Origin: Desulfofundulus australicus DSM 11792
GTDB lineage: Bacteria; Bacillota; Desulfotomaculia; Desulfotomaculales; Desulfovirgulaceae
Assembly: GCF_900129285.1 (NCBI RefSeq)
Contig: NZ_FQUW01000025.1
Coordinates: 1-42,915 of the forward strand
DNA: 42,915 nt
Direction of reading: 5' to 3'
In this document: positions 7,783-15,389 of the stretch, piece by piece
Layout of the letters: each line of letters opens with the position of its first letter
How positions within the stretch are numbered: the first letter of the stretch is position 1
Translations under genes and position numbers: made by a program
Notes under the pieces: generated by a model
Told to the model about the DNA's origin: nothing
The model's input: only the letters and a program-made list of their open reading frames with translations
The model's database searches: none

Positions 7783-7818
7783 GATGGGGTTTTTGAATCG
7801 TACAGCTTTGGTAAGAAA

Positions 7819-7853
7819 AGGCCTGCGAGGACAGTTATGCAGGCCTATTTTTA
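7819..7853 (+). terminator. Intrinsic terminator after the MetE-like pseudogene
   Basis: 8-bp stem AGGCCTGC (7819-7826) / GCAGGCCT (7839-7846) followed by ATTTTTAT. Confidence 0.75.
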
Positions 7854-8022
7854 TAGCCTATTTTTATAAAGGTTGGGGTAACAACCCGGATTTTATAAAT
7901 ATAAGCGCCCCCTTAATCAGAAAAAATACCAGCCGCATATTTATCTTACATGAGATACAGTCCCTGTTAACAATTGAAGGAGGAGTAAAACCTTAAAACT
8001 TTTAATAGGGGGCTGCGATCAA

Positions 8023-9180
8023 ATGGAAAGATATAACAATCTGCAGTGGGAAGCCAGGATTAACCGGACACCGGTACTGGTGGGAAGCGGGAGAATTATC
8101 AAAGAACAGGAAAATGTGGTAGCAGCTGCCAGGGTTCGCTTAATTGTTTTAGTACCTGAAAATAATACTTATCGTACACAAAGCACTGTAGATGTATCTG
8201 CAGAGGTATTAAGCCTGGCAGTAGGGATGGGGAATTTTATGCCGGATCAAATTGTTGTGGGCACTCCGGACAAAATCCTGACCTGGTCGGGCCGCGGAGA
8301 AGTCATTATTCCTTTCTGGAGCACTCCACCGGAACAGGGGGCCCGTTTTGTCAGTTTGGCCCTTGGAGATGTAAATGGAGACGGGCGTTCAGAAATTGTG
8401 GCTGCTGCTGAAGGAGCACGCGCTTTTTATGTTTATGAGCAACCACAAATACTAGAAGCAGGAATGAGTTTGCAGTTGCTTACCATTCACCTGGTACCCG
8501 GAGTACCACAGAAGGTAACTATAACCAGGCGAGAAAGGGCTTTACCCTTAATTGCTGTTGCCTTCCAGGAAGCAAACAACTGGGGTATGGGAACTTTCTT
8601 CTTCACCGAAAGGGGGTTTGAAGCCGGACCATACCTGGAACGTCTTCCTGCCGGGGTAACGGCCATAGTATCCGGCAGGTTAACAGGCACCCCCGGGGAG
8701 GATATTTCCTGGGGCGGTAATGACGGGAGAATCAGAATAGTAAAAGTGGCAGAAACCCTTTCTACTGTATTAACCACGGATAACCTTGGAAGTATTATTT
8801 CAGCCCTGGCTGTGGGGAGGTTCAACGGGCGAGAAGTTCTGGTGGCGGGAACACCTGAGGGATATGTTTTTATCTATCCTTTACCGGTAACTTCTCCATC
8901 CCCAGAAAGGATGATAAAATTAGAAATTCCCGTAAATACCCTGGCCATAACTACCAGCGGCCGGCTGGTAGTGGGTAGTCAGGAAGGACGAATAAAAGTA
9001 ATCGGGACGAATAATGGATTGTCCTTTTTTACATACCGGGTACGCCCTGGGGATACCCTGTGGTTATTAGCCCGCCGGTATAATGTTGCGGTAGAGGAAA
9101 TTATACAGTTTAACGGGTTAACCAATCCTGATCGTATTTATCCCGGGGAATTCATAAACATTCCATTACGGAAACACTGA
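8023..9180 (+). CDS. Beta-propeller (FG-GAP-like) protein with C-terminal LysM domain
   Basis: 385 residues from ATG 8023. Most of the protein is a run of about 50-residue beta-rich repeats; one contains the calcium-loop-like GDVNGDGRSEIV (115-126), typical of FG-GAP/VCBS propellers. Residues about 337-382 form a LysM domain (YRVRPGDTLWLLARRYNVAV, then NGLTNPDRIYPGEFINIP), which binds peptidoglycan glycan strands. There is no signal peptide or membrane segment, so it either leaves the cell by another route or acts inside, for example on the spore or forespore wall. It sits alone between a terminator and a ferredoxin gene. Confidence 0.75.
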   Translation: MERYNNLQWEARINRTPVLVGSGRIIKEQENVVAAARVRLIVLVPENNTYRTQSTVDVSAEVLSLAVGMGNFMPDQIVVGTPDKILTWSGRGEVIIPFWSTPPEQGARFVSLALGDVNGDGRSEIVAAAEGARAFYVYEQPQILEAGMSLQLLTIHLVPGVPQKVTITRRERALPLIAVAFQEANNWGMGTFFFTERGFEAGPYLERLPAGVTAIVSGRLTGTPGEDISWGGNDGRIRIVKVAETLSTVLTTDNLGSIISALAVGRFNGREVLVAGTPEGYVFIYPLPVTSPSPERMIKLEIPVNTLAITTSGRLVVGSQEGRIKVIGTNNGLSFFTYRVRPGDTLWLLARRYNVAVEEIIQFNGLTNPDRIYPGEFINIPLRKH

Positions 9181-9270
9181 ACCCTTACATAAGCATAATT
9201 CATCATTATTGGGAGAAAGAATATAGGAGAAAGTATAGTGTCTTTAAAATCATAATGGGAGGTGATGTTC

Positions 9271-9459
9271 GTGCGTGTTGAAGTGGACCAGGATTTATGT
9301 ATTAGCTGTGGTACCTGCGTGGACACCTGTCCCGAAGTGTTTGATTGGAATGATGAGGATAAAGCCCATGCCATTGTAGATGAAGTACCTCCCGAGTTTG
9401 AAGATCAGGCCCATGAGGCGGTAGAAAGTTGCCCCACCAATGCCATTTCAGAATATTAA
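9271..9459 (+). CDS. [4Fe-4S] ferredoxin
   Basis: 62 residues from GTG 9271, selected because GGGAGG (9257-9262) is 8 bases upstream; GTG 9262 and ATG 9265 are too close to that site. Cysteines C10, C13, C16 (CISCGTC) and C54 in ESCPTNAI match the ligands of single-cluster ferredoxins; C20 in DTCP is an extra cysteine seen in Thermotoga-type proteins. The acidic composition fits a small soluble electron carrier. It is monocistronic, with its own terminator at 9539-9565. Confidence 0.9.
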   Translation: MRVEVDQDLCISCGTCVDTCPEVFDWNDEDKAHAIVDEVPPEFEDQAHEAVESCPTNAISEY

Positions 9460-9667
9460 GTAGAAAGAGACAGGCAGCCTGCTCAAGGAAATGATCCCGC
9501 TACGTTCCACTGGTTTCACGTAGCCCAAGTCCACTGGGAGCACGGTTTTAATACCGTGCTTTTAATTTAAGGAGGTTTAAATCATTATTTAGCGAATATT
9601 AACGGGGCAAATGTGAAACAACATTGCTTAATGGAAAAACAATAAAAACTATAAAGGAGAAATATAC
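9460..9667. other. Intergenic region with hairpins between ferredoxin and glycosyltransferase genes
   Basis: Contains CTACGT (9500-9505) / ACGTAG (9518-9523) as a short hairpin enclosing TCCACTGG, and a second TCCACTGG at 9530-9537 just before the terminator. After the terminator an AAGGAGGT at about 9569 has no usable start codon near it. No further gene is seen. Confidence 0.4.
9539..9568 (+). terminator. Intrinsic terminator after the ferredoxin gene
   Basis: AGCACGGT (9539-9546) pairs with ACCGTGCT (9553-9560), loop of 6, followed by TTTAATTT. Confidence 0.8.
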
Positions 9668-10819
9668 GTGCGGAGAAGGAAGGTACTGCATGTTATCCGC
9701 CCGGCTAAAGGGGGCATGAAAAATCATCTAATTTCCCTTTTATCCCTGGGGGATAAAAATTTTTTTGAACCCCTGGTAGCGTGTCCTCCAGGAAATATGG
9801 CCCGGGAAATTAAAGAACTGGGGATAAAAGTTTTTCCCATACCTCTGGTGGGAGAAATCTCGCCCCGTTCTGACTGGCGTGTCGTGCGACAGCTTGTGGA
9901 TATCCTGACAGCTGAAAAGGTTACCATTTTACATGCCCATAGCTCCAAAGCAGGGTTGGTTGCCCGGATAGCAGCCAGGATAGCCCGTACTCCTGTTGTT
10001 TTCATGACCGTTCATAATTCTATTTTCTATGAATTTTGGCCATCCTGGAAAAAGACCATTTATGCCCTGGGAGAAAAGTTCCTGGCCCGCTATACCCATC
10101 GCATTTTAACAGTGTCTGAAGCGCTAAGAGAAGAATTATTAATAAAAGAAAAGCTACCACCGGAACAGGTGATTACCATACATAACGGTATAGATCCGGC
10201 CCTTTATAGTGATGAGGTTGATAGGGTGGCAGTATTGCGTTCTTTAAGCCTTCCACCTTCTGGCCCGCTGGTAGGAACCATTGCCCGTCTGGCACCACAA
10301 AAAGGGCTAACGAATTTCATTCAAGCTGCAGCTATTCTATGCAGTAAACATCAGGTTAATTTTATGATTGTCGGAGATGGCCCTTTGCGCAAAGCCCTGG
10401 AACAGCAGGCAAACTTCCTGGGGCTTAATGGACGGTTATTTTTCACCGGAGAACGGAAAGATATACCCCGGATATTAGCTGCCATGGATGTCTTTGTTCT
10501 ACCTTCAATCACCGAAGGATTGCCTCTTACCGTCCTTGAAGCTATGGCGGCGGGAAAACCTGTAGTGGCTACCCGGGTAGGTGGCTTGCCAGAAATAGTA
10601 TTAGATGGAGAAACGGGACTGCTGGTACCGCCCCAAGATCCCCGGGCACTTGCTCAGGCCATAGAACACCTGCTCTTGAAGCGTAAAGAAGCAGAAGAAA
10701 TGGGCCAGCGTGGCAGAAAAAGGGTTATCCGGTTCTTTACTGTAGAAGCAATGGTACGTAAAATTGAGGAGGAGTATAAAAGTGCCCTTTTAAACCTGGG
10801 TTTATTATCTGCCCGCTAA
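9668..10819 (+). CDS. Family 4 (GT-B) glycosyltransferase
   Basis: 383 residues from GTG 9668 with AAAGGAGA upstream. The N-terminal half has the donor-independent fold start (VLHVIRPAKGGMKNHL, ILHAHSSKAGLVARIAA), and the C-terminal half has GTIARLAPQKGLTNFIQA, VGDGPLRKALE and the EX7E-type motif in SITEGLPLTVLEAMAAGKPV, all characteristic of GT4 retaining transferases that use nucleotide sugars. The acceptor cannot be read from sequence. It precedes, by 51 bases, a membrane protein with a phosphatase-like ectodomain, and the two may be co-transcribed in surface polymer metabolism. Confidence 0.88.
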   Translation: MRRRKVLHVIRPAKGGMKNHLISLLSLGDKNFFEPLVACPPGNMAREIKELGIKVFPIPLVGEISPRSDWRVVRQLVDILTAEKVTILHAHSSKAGLVARIAARIARTPVVFMTVHNSIFYEFWPSWKKTIYALGEKFLARYTHRILTVSEALREELLIKEKLPPEQVITIHNGIDPALYSDEVDRVAVLRSLSLPPSGPLVGTIARLAPQKGLTNFIQAAAILCSKHQVNFMIVGDGPLRKALEQQANFLGLNGRLFFTGERKDIPRILAAMDVFVLPSITEGLPLTVLEAMAAGKPVVATRVGGLPEIVLDGETGLLVPPQDPRALAQAIEHLLLKRKEAEEMGQRGRKRVIRFFTVEAMVRKIEEEYKSALLNLGLLSAR

Positions 10820-10870
10820 AAGTTTAAATTAATGAGTTATAACCAGTTATTGAATCCGAGGTGACAAAAA

Positions 10871-13141
10871 TTGCAAGCAAAAAGGCCAATTTTTGTATTT
10901 TTTATCTTTATTATTACCATTTCATTAGTAATTTCCTTCCAGCCGCCCCTGCAGGCCGGAAATATGCCGGCACTGGAACTTGCCGCTCCTGCCCATGATA
11001 AACAGGTTAAACCAATTTTACCCTCTGATCAGGGCAGGAGGGTAATCATGGTTATTGTAGATCGATTAAATCTCGACGACTTAAAAAACTTGAGTGATCT
11101 GCCCTATTTGCAAAAGCTGCTGCAACAGGGTGCCCTGGGTTTGATGAACGGCAATACGGCGGGTGTTCAAACTCCAGAAAATTGCTATGCCACCATTGGA
11201 GCAGGTGTGCATATTACTGCTAATGGGACGGCATTTTGGGGATTTAACGCCCGGGAAAAATTAGAGAAGGGTACAGCCGGTGAAGAGTTTTACCGGCGTA
11301 CAGGCCTGGTTGCTGAACCAGGCTCGCTGGTTCAGCTGGGTATTGTACGGATCCATAAACAGAATCAACGATTACCCTATAAAGCTACAGCTGGCGCTTT
11401 GGGTTCTGCTTTGCATAGAGCAGGCCTGAAAACTGCTGTCCTGGGGAATGCTGATGTTCCCCAGGGGTTGCGGCGTGAAGCATTAAGTATTGCCATGGAC
11501 GAACGCGGTATAGTGGACTACGGCAATGTAGGAGCAACCATGCTGGTCAGCGACCCTTCTTTCCCGGGTGGAATGCGAACAGGATATGAAAAATTGCTAC
11601 AAGCTTTTGATCGCCTGCCACAGGATACTGCCCTGGTTGTTCTGGAAACAGGAGATCTTTCTCGATTGGAGGAGATGCGTACTGATACCCGTGATGATGT
11701 ATTTAACATGCAGCGCCAGCTTACATTGAAAAGATTAAACGAGCTGGTGGGTAACCTTGTATCCCGTCTCGATACTCAACGGGATCTGTTACTGATTCTT
11801 TCACCTACATCGGGAAAAAGCGATACTGAAAATCCTCAATACCTTACACCTATCATAGCTTATGGAGCAGGAGTTACTCCCGGCCTGTTGTCCTCCCCTA
11901 CTACCAAAAGGGCTGGCATAGTAATGAATACTGATATTGCACCGACGGTCTTACAATTCCTGAATATAGGAATACCTGGAGAAATGACCGGCCAGCCCAT
12001 GCATATTACAGGCCGCGAAAAGGTGGAAGTCAATGTCCTGAACCGCATGTTAAATCAGCTTACCATTACTTACAATATCCGCCCGGGTATACAAAAAGGT
12101 TATATATTTTACCAGCTTATCCTTCTGCTGGTTTCTCTGTATTGTATTTTCTGGCGGCGTAAAAAGTTGGGGCGGGTTTTGGAGCCTTTTCTGCTCTCGG
12201 TAATGGTGGTACCCCTGGTTTATCTTTTATTACCCCTGTTGCCTCAACCAGCAGGTTGGGTTGTTGTTCTGGAGCTATTAATATTAACTGTTCTTATAAC
12301 CCTGTTCACCATATTTATCCATCGCCAGGGCCTGCTGGATCCCTTTATTTTTCTTTGTTTTACCAATGCAGGGATCATATTACTGGACACTATGCTGGGG
12401 AATCCCCTGCAGAAAACATCTATTATGGGTTACGATCCCATCGTGGGTGCCCGCTTTTATGGTATCGGCAATGAATACATGGGCATACTTATAGGTTCTA
12501 TAATTATAGGTTCCACGTCCCTTTTAACCCGTTTCCCCCGCTGGCGAAAGTTCCTGATAATTTTCATTGGAGGGCTTTATCTTACTACCATTTATATACT
12601 TGCAGCTCCACAGCTCGGTACCAATGTGGGGGGGACCATAGCAGCTACTGGCGCTTTTCTTACTACTCTTATCTTACTCTGCGGCCGCTCCTTATCGATT
12701 AAAAATGTTGCCCTGATTATTCTGGGTGTTGTGGTGGTACTGGTAGCGTTTATGACCTATGATCTCAACCGTCCTTCCTGGCTACAATCTCATATTGGCC
12801 GTAACACAGCCCTGGTTTTACATGGTGGCTGGCCCGTGGTGCTGGACATCATTCAACGCAAGTCGGAACTTAACATTAAACTGGTCCGCTATACTATCTG
12901 GAGCCGTATTTTCCTGGCCAGCCTGGGCAGTCTGGTGTTGCTCTTCTATCGCCCGGTGGGGGTGATGGCAGCTATCAGGAACAAATATCCTGATCTCTTC
13001 CGCGGCTTTATAGGTGTTACCACAGCCAGTATTCTGGCCCTGATTTTCAATGATTCAGGTATAGTGGCTGCTGCCACCACCATGGTTTTTGGTGCCCCAC
13101 CCATGGTTTATCTGGTACTTAAAGAAATTGATGAAAAATAA
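10871..13141 (+). CDS. Membrane protein with alkaline-phosphatase-superfamily-like ectodomain
   Basis: 756 residues from TTG 10871 (GAGGTG lies 8-10 bases upstream). It has an N-terminal signal/anchor (IFVFFIFIITISLVISF, residues 7-23), then an extracellular region of about 350 residues starting RVIMVIVDRLNLDDL and including ENCYATIGAGVHI, LVVLETGDLSR and MNTDIAPTVLQFL. That order resembles the metal-binding sites of alkaline-phosphatase/phosphoglycerate-mutase-fold proteins. From about residue 410 there are some eight to ten membrane segments, with HGGWPVVLD and NDSGIVAAATTMVFG between them. The substrate is unknown; a cell-envelope phospho-transfer or hydrolysis role is inferred. The same 12-base sequence ATAACCAGTTAT lies just before and after the gene. 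Confidence 0.65.
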   Translation: MQAKRPIFVFFIFIITISLVISFQPPLQAGNMPALELAAPAHDKQVKPILPSDQGRRVIMVIVDRLNLDDLKNLSDLPYLQKLLQQGALGLMNGNTAGVQTPENCYATIGAGVHITANGTAFWGFNAREKLEKGTAGEEFYRRTGLVAEPGSLVQLGIVRIHKQNQRLPYKATAGALGSALHRAGLKTAVLGNADVPQGLRREALSIAMDERGIVDYGNVGATMLVSDPSFPGGMRTGYEKLLQAFDRLPQDTALVVLETGDLSRLEEMRTDTRDDVFNMQRQLTLKRLNELVGNLVSRLDTQRDLLLILSPTSGKSDTENPQYLTPIIAYGAGVTPGLLSSPTTKRAGIVMNTDIAPTVLQFLNIGIPGEMTGQPMHITGREKVEVNVLNRMLNQLTITYNIRPGIQKGYIFYQLILLLVSLYCIFWRRKKLGRVLEPFLLSVMVVPLVYLLLPLLPQPAGWVVVLELLILTVLITLFTIFIHRQGLLDPFIFLCFTNAGIILLDTMLGNPLQKTSIMGYDPIVGARFYGIGNEYMGILIGSIIIGSTSLLTRFPRWRKFLIIFIGGLYLTTIYILAAPQLGTNVGGTIAATGAFLTTLILLCGRSLSIKNVALIILGVVVVLVAFMTYDLNRPSWLQSHIGRNTALVLHGGWPVVLDIIQRKSELNIKLVRYTIWSRIFLASLGSLVLLFYRPVGVMAAIRNKYPDLFRGFIGVTTASILALIFNDSGIVAAATTMVFGAPPMVYLVLKEIDEK

Positions 13142-13186
13142 CCAGTTATGTAAAAGATATCCTCATGAAGACATCTAAAATTTTAT

Positions 13187-13214
13187 TTGACAACAGCAAA
13201 TCTTATGCTACAAT
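13187..13214 (+). promoter_or_regulatory. Sigma-A-type promoter for speD
   Basis: TTGACA (13187-13192) and TACAAT (13209-13214) are separated by 16 bases. It lies about 95 bases before the speD start codon, leaving a leader that contains the hairpin at 13239-13263. Confidence 0.75.
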
Positions 13215-13238
13215 TGAACTTGATTGGAATTGGCCAAT

Positions 13239-13263
13239 CCTGACAAATGTCGAGTTTGTCAGG
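13239..13263 (+). promoter_or_regulatory. Leader hairpin upstream of speD
   Basis: CCTGACAAA (13239-13247) pairs perfectly with TTTGTCAGG (13255-13263) around a 7-base loop. There is no T tract after it, so it is not a simple terminator. It starts about 20 bases after the predicted transcription start and may protect the mRNA or take part in control. Confidence 0.5.
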
Positions 13264-13309
13264 TGGTTGGATTCCAAAATATTTTTGTCAAAGGGGGAAG
13301 ATAACTACG

Positions 13310-13705
13310 ATGAAACACTTGGGCCGCCATGTCTTGGCTGAAATTTATGGCTGCGAGTTTGAACTTCTCAACGACATTGAAAAAGTTGAAGAAATTATGG
13401 TCAATGCAGCCCTGGAAGCAGGAGCAGAAGTGCGGGAATGTGTTTTTCATAAGTTCAGCCCGCAGGGAGTCAGCGGCGTGGTGGTTATCTCCGAATCTCA
13501 CCTGGCCATTCACACGTGGCCGGAACTGGGCTATGCTGCGGTTGATGTTTTTACCTGTGGCGATAGGGTCAATCCCTGGGACGCTTGCAACTACCTGACC
13601 AGCCAATTTCGTGCCAAGCACATGTCGGCCAGAGAAACCAAACGTGGCATCTTTCCCGTCACGGAAGAAGAAGAGGCTGATCATCAGGTAGCTGTAAATC
13701 TTTAG
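13310..13705 (+). CDS. speD: S-adenosylmethionine decarboxylase proenzyme
   Basis: 131 residues from ATG 13310, preceded by AGGGGGAAG; an open frame extends upstream to 13247 but lacks a site and overlaps the leader hairpin. It is the short prokaryotic type (speH/speD class 1b). The chain cleaves itself at the E62-S63 bond in [12 protein letters not shown] to make the pyruvoyl cofactor; H68 and C83 (FTCGDRV) are the processing and catalytic residues. The product, decarboxylated SAM, is the aminopropyl donor for spermidine. No spermidine synthase gene is adjacent. A strong hairpin at 13744-13782 follows. Confidence 0.95.
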   Translation: MKHLGRHVLAEIYGCEFELLNDIEKVEEIMVNAALEAGAEVRECVFHKFSPQGVSGVVVISESHLAIHTWPELGYAAVDVFTCGDRVNPWDACNYLTSQFRAKHMSARETKRGIFPVTEEEEADHQVAVNL

Positions 13706-13743
13706 GAGGGGGATTTTTATTAGTACCCGGCTAACCAAGGGCT

Positions 13744-13789
13744 AGTGAGCCTTGCGATCTGAAAAAGATTGCAGGGCTCACTGCATTTT
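13744..13789 (+). terminator. Terminator after speD
   Basis: A long stem: AGTGAGCC (13744-13751) pairs with GGCTCACT (13775-13782), and inside it TTGCGATCT faces AGATTGCAG. It is followed by GCATTTTC, a weak T tract. Confidence 0.65.
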
Positions 13790-13878
13790 CGCATACTTTT
13801 TCAGCATTTCTTAGCAGGGAGGAAATTTTTTAGCCGCAACGAATCAATACTATGGTAAGGTAATTAAGGAGGTTTATT

Positions 13879-14631
13879 ATGTTCGACCGGGTGCTCGCCC
13901 CCATTAAAACAGAACTTCAGCAAGCTCAAAATATACTGGCCAGGTCATGCCAGATACGGAATATATACCTGAGCAGGTTTACCCGCCCGGTAGCCGATAG
14001 CATTCATAATTTTATTCGCCCTGCTCTGGTGCTTCTATCAGCCAGATTATTTGCCCCTTTAAATATGCAGGCTGTAGCTCTGGCGGCTGTAATCCAGCTT
14101 ATTTACCTGGCTACATGCCTGCATCGCAACGTGCAGGAGAATACCGTTTCCGGGAGCCCCAGAGATGGTTACCAGTTTCCGGTACTCGTGGGAGATTATT
14201 TTTACAGCTGTTTTTTTACTTGCTTATGCGAACACGGTATAATTAAGTACTTAGAACCACTTTCAAAAATTATCTGTGAAATAAATGAAGGCGGCCTCCT
14301 GCGCATTAAAAATGAGGATGAGCTGCAAAATACGGATTTGCTCAAGCAAATAGTTTTTAAAGAAACAGCTATTCTTTTTGGTGGGGGCTGCCGCCTGGCC
14401 GGTGACCTGACAGGTGCCACAAAAAAGGAGCAGGATGCACTGGAAAAATTGGGAGTAAGTTTTGGCATGGCTCTTGGATTGAGTGAATACGCCCTGGAAA
14501 CCGGCAATTATTATAAGGAAGCTCTAACGGCCTTAACCAGCTTGCCACCTGGGGAAAATCGTGATGTCCTGGAAAAATTGATTTGTTTTATTCTAGAGCA
14601 AAATATGGGGTTGGCTTTACAGTTTAAATAA
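13879..14631 (+). CDS. Polyprenyl-synthase-like protein lacking both aspartate-rich motifs
   Basis: 250 residues from ATG 13879, preceded by AAGGAGG. The fold of trans-polyprenyl diphosphate synthases can be followed: RPALVLLSARLF, VIQLIYLATCLHRNV, FPVLVGDYFYSCFF, FKETAILFGGGCRLAG. However, the first DDxxD is HRNVQEN (82-88) and the second region reads GMALGLSEYALE, so the magnesium-binding aspartates are gone. It is also short (usual length about 320). It may be a non-catalytic partner of a heteromeric prenyl synthase, like HepS/HepPP-synthase component I. It lies directly before ubiE and the menaquinone genes, which use such a prenyl tail. Confidence 0.6.
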   Translation: MFDRVLAPIKTELQQAQNILARSCQIRNIYLSRFTRPVADSIHNFIRPALVLLSARLFAPLNMQAVALAAVIQLIYLATCLHRNVQENTVSGSPRDGYQFPVLVGDYFYSCFFTCLCEHGIIKYLEPLSKIICEINEGGLLRIKNEDELQNTDLLKQIVFKETAILFGGGCRLAGDLTGATKKEQDALEKLGVSFGMALGLSEYALETGNYYKEALTALTSLPPGENRDVLEKLICFILEQNMGLALQFK

Positions 14632-14651
14632 CTTTAGAAGGAGCTAGATTG

Positions 14652-15374
14652 ATGCACATCCCACCACCTTACCGGAGTAAGGAAGAATACGTTCATGCAA
14701 TTTTTTCTTCCATAGCACATCGCTACGACTGGTTAAACACTGCCCTGAGTTTTAACCGGGATAAATACTGGCGTCGTTTTGCCGCCGCTCAAACCGGATT
14801 GCAACCGGGTGGTTGCGGGCTGGATGTATGCTGCGGGACAGGAATGCTCACCATCGAGCTGGCACGCCTGGCCGGACCCGGGGGCCGGGTTATAGGGCTG
14901 GATTTCTGTGAAAAAATGCTGCTTAAGGGCAGGGAAAACGTTAGCAAAACCCCTTATTCCGGGCAGATCCAGTTTGTACAGGGAAATGCTGTTGACCTTC
15001 CCTTTCCTGATAATACTTTTGATTGTGCCACCATTGGCTTTGCCCTGCGCAATGTACCGGATATACGAAAAACTATCAGTGAAATGGCGCGGGTGGTTCG
15101 GCCGGGGGGGAAGGTGGTTTCTCTGGAATTGTCCAAGCCCAGCTTGCCTGTTTTCAAGCAACTTTATTATTTTTATTTCAACCACCTGGTGCCTTTGCTC
15201 GGCCGTCTGGGAGTAGGTTTTGATGGTCCATACAGTTACCTGCCCAATTCCTTAAAAGATTTTCCACACCAGGAAGAAATAAAGGAACTCTTCCGTGAAA
15301 CAGGCCTTGCTGACGCCCGTTATTACGAACTGACAGGAGGAATAGTTGCCGTACACGTAGGCACCGTAACTTAA
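14652..15374 (+). CDS. ubiE: Demethylmenaquinone C-methyltransferase
   Basis: 240 residues from ATG 14652 (a TTG directly precedes it), with AAGGAGC 7 bases upstream. It is a class I SAM methyltransferase of the UbiE/MenG family: IAHRYDWLNTALSFNRDKYWRR, the SAM loop GLDVCCGTGMLTIELAR and the family motif ATIGFALRNVPDIRKTISEM are all present, as is a late YSYLPNSLKDFP. It methylates the demethylquinone in the last step of menaquinone synthesis. It is followed after 15 bases by a ubiD-family gene. Confidence 0.92.
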   Translation: MHIPPPYRSKEEYVHAIFSSIAHRYDWLNTALSFNRDKYWRRFAAAQTGLQPGGCGLDVCCGTGMLTIELARLAGPGGRVIGLDFCEKMLLKGRENVSKTPYSGQIQFVQGNAVDLPFPDNTFDCATIGFALRNVPDIRKTISEMARVVRPGGKVVSLELSKPSLPVFKQLYYFYFNHLVPLLGRLGVGFDGPYSYLPNSLKDFPHQEEIKELFRETGLADARYYELTGGIVAVHVGTVT

Positions 15375-15389
15375 CCTGGAGGTAACATT

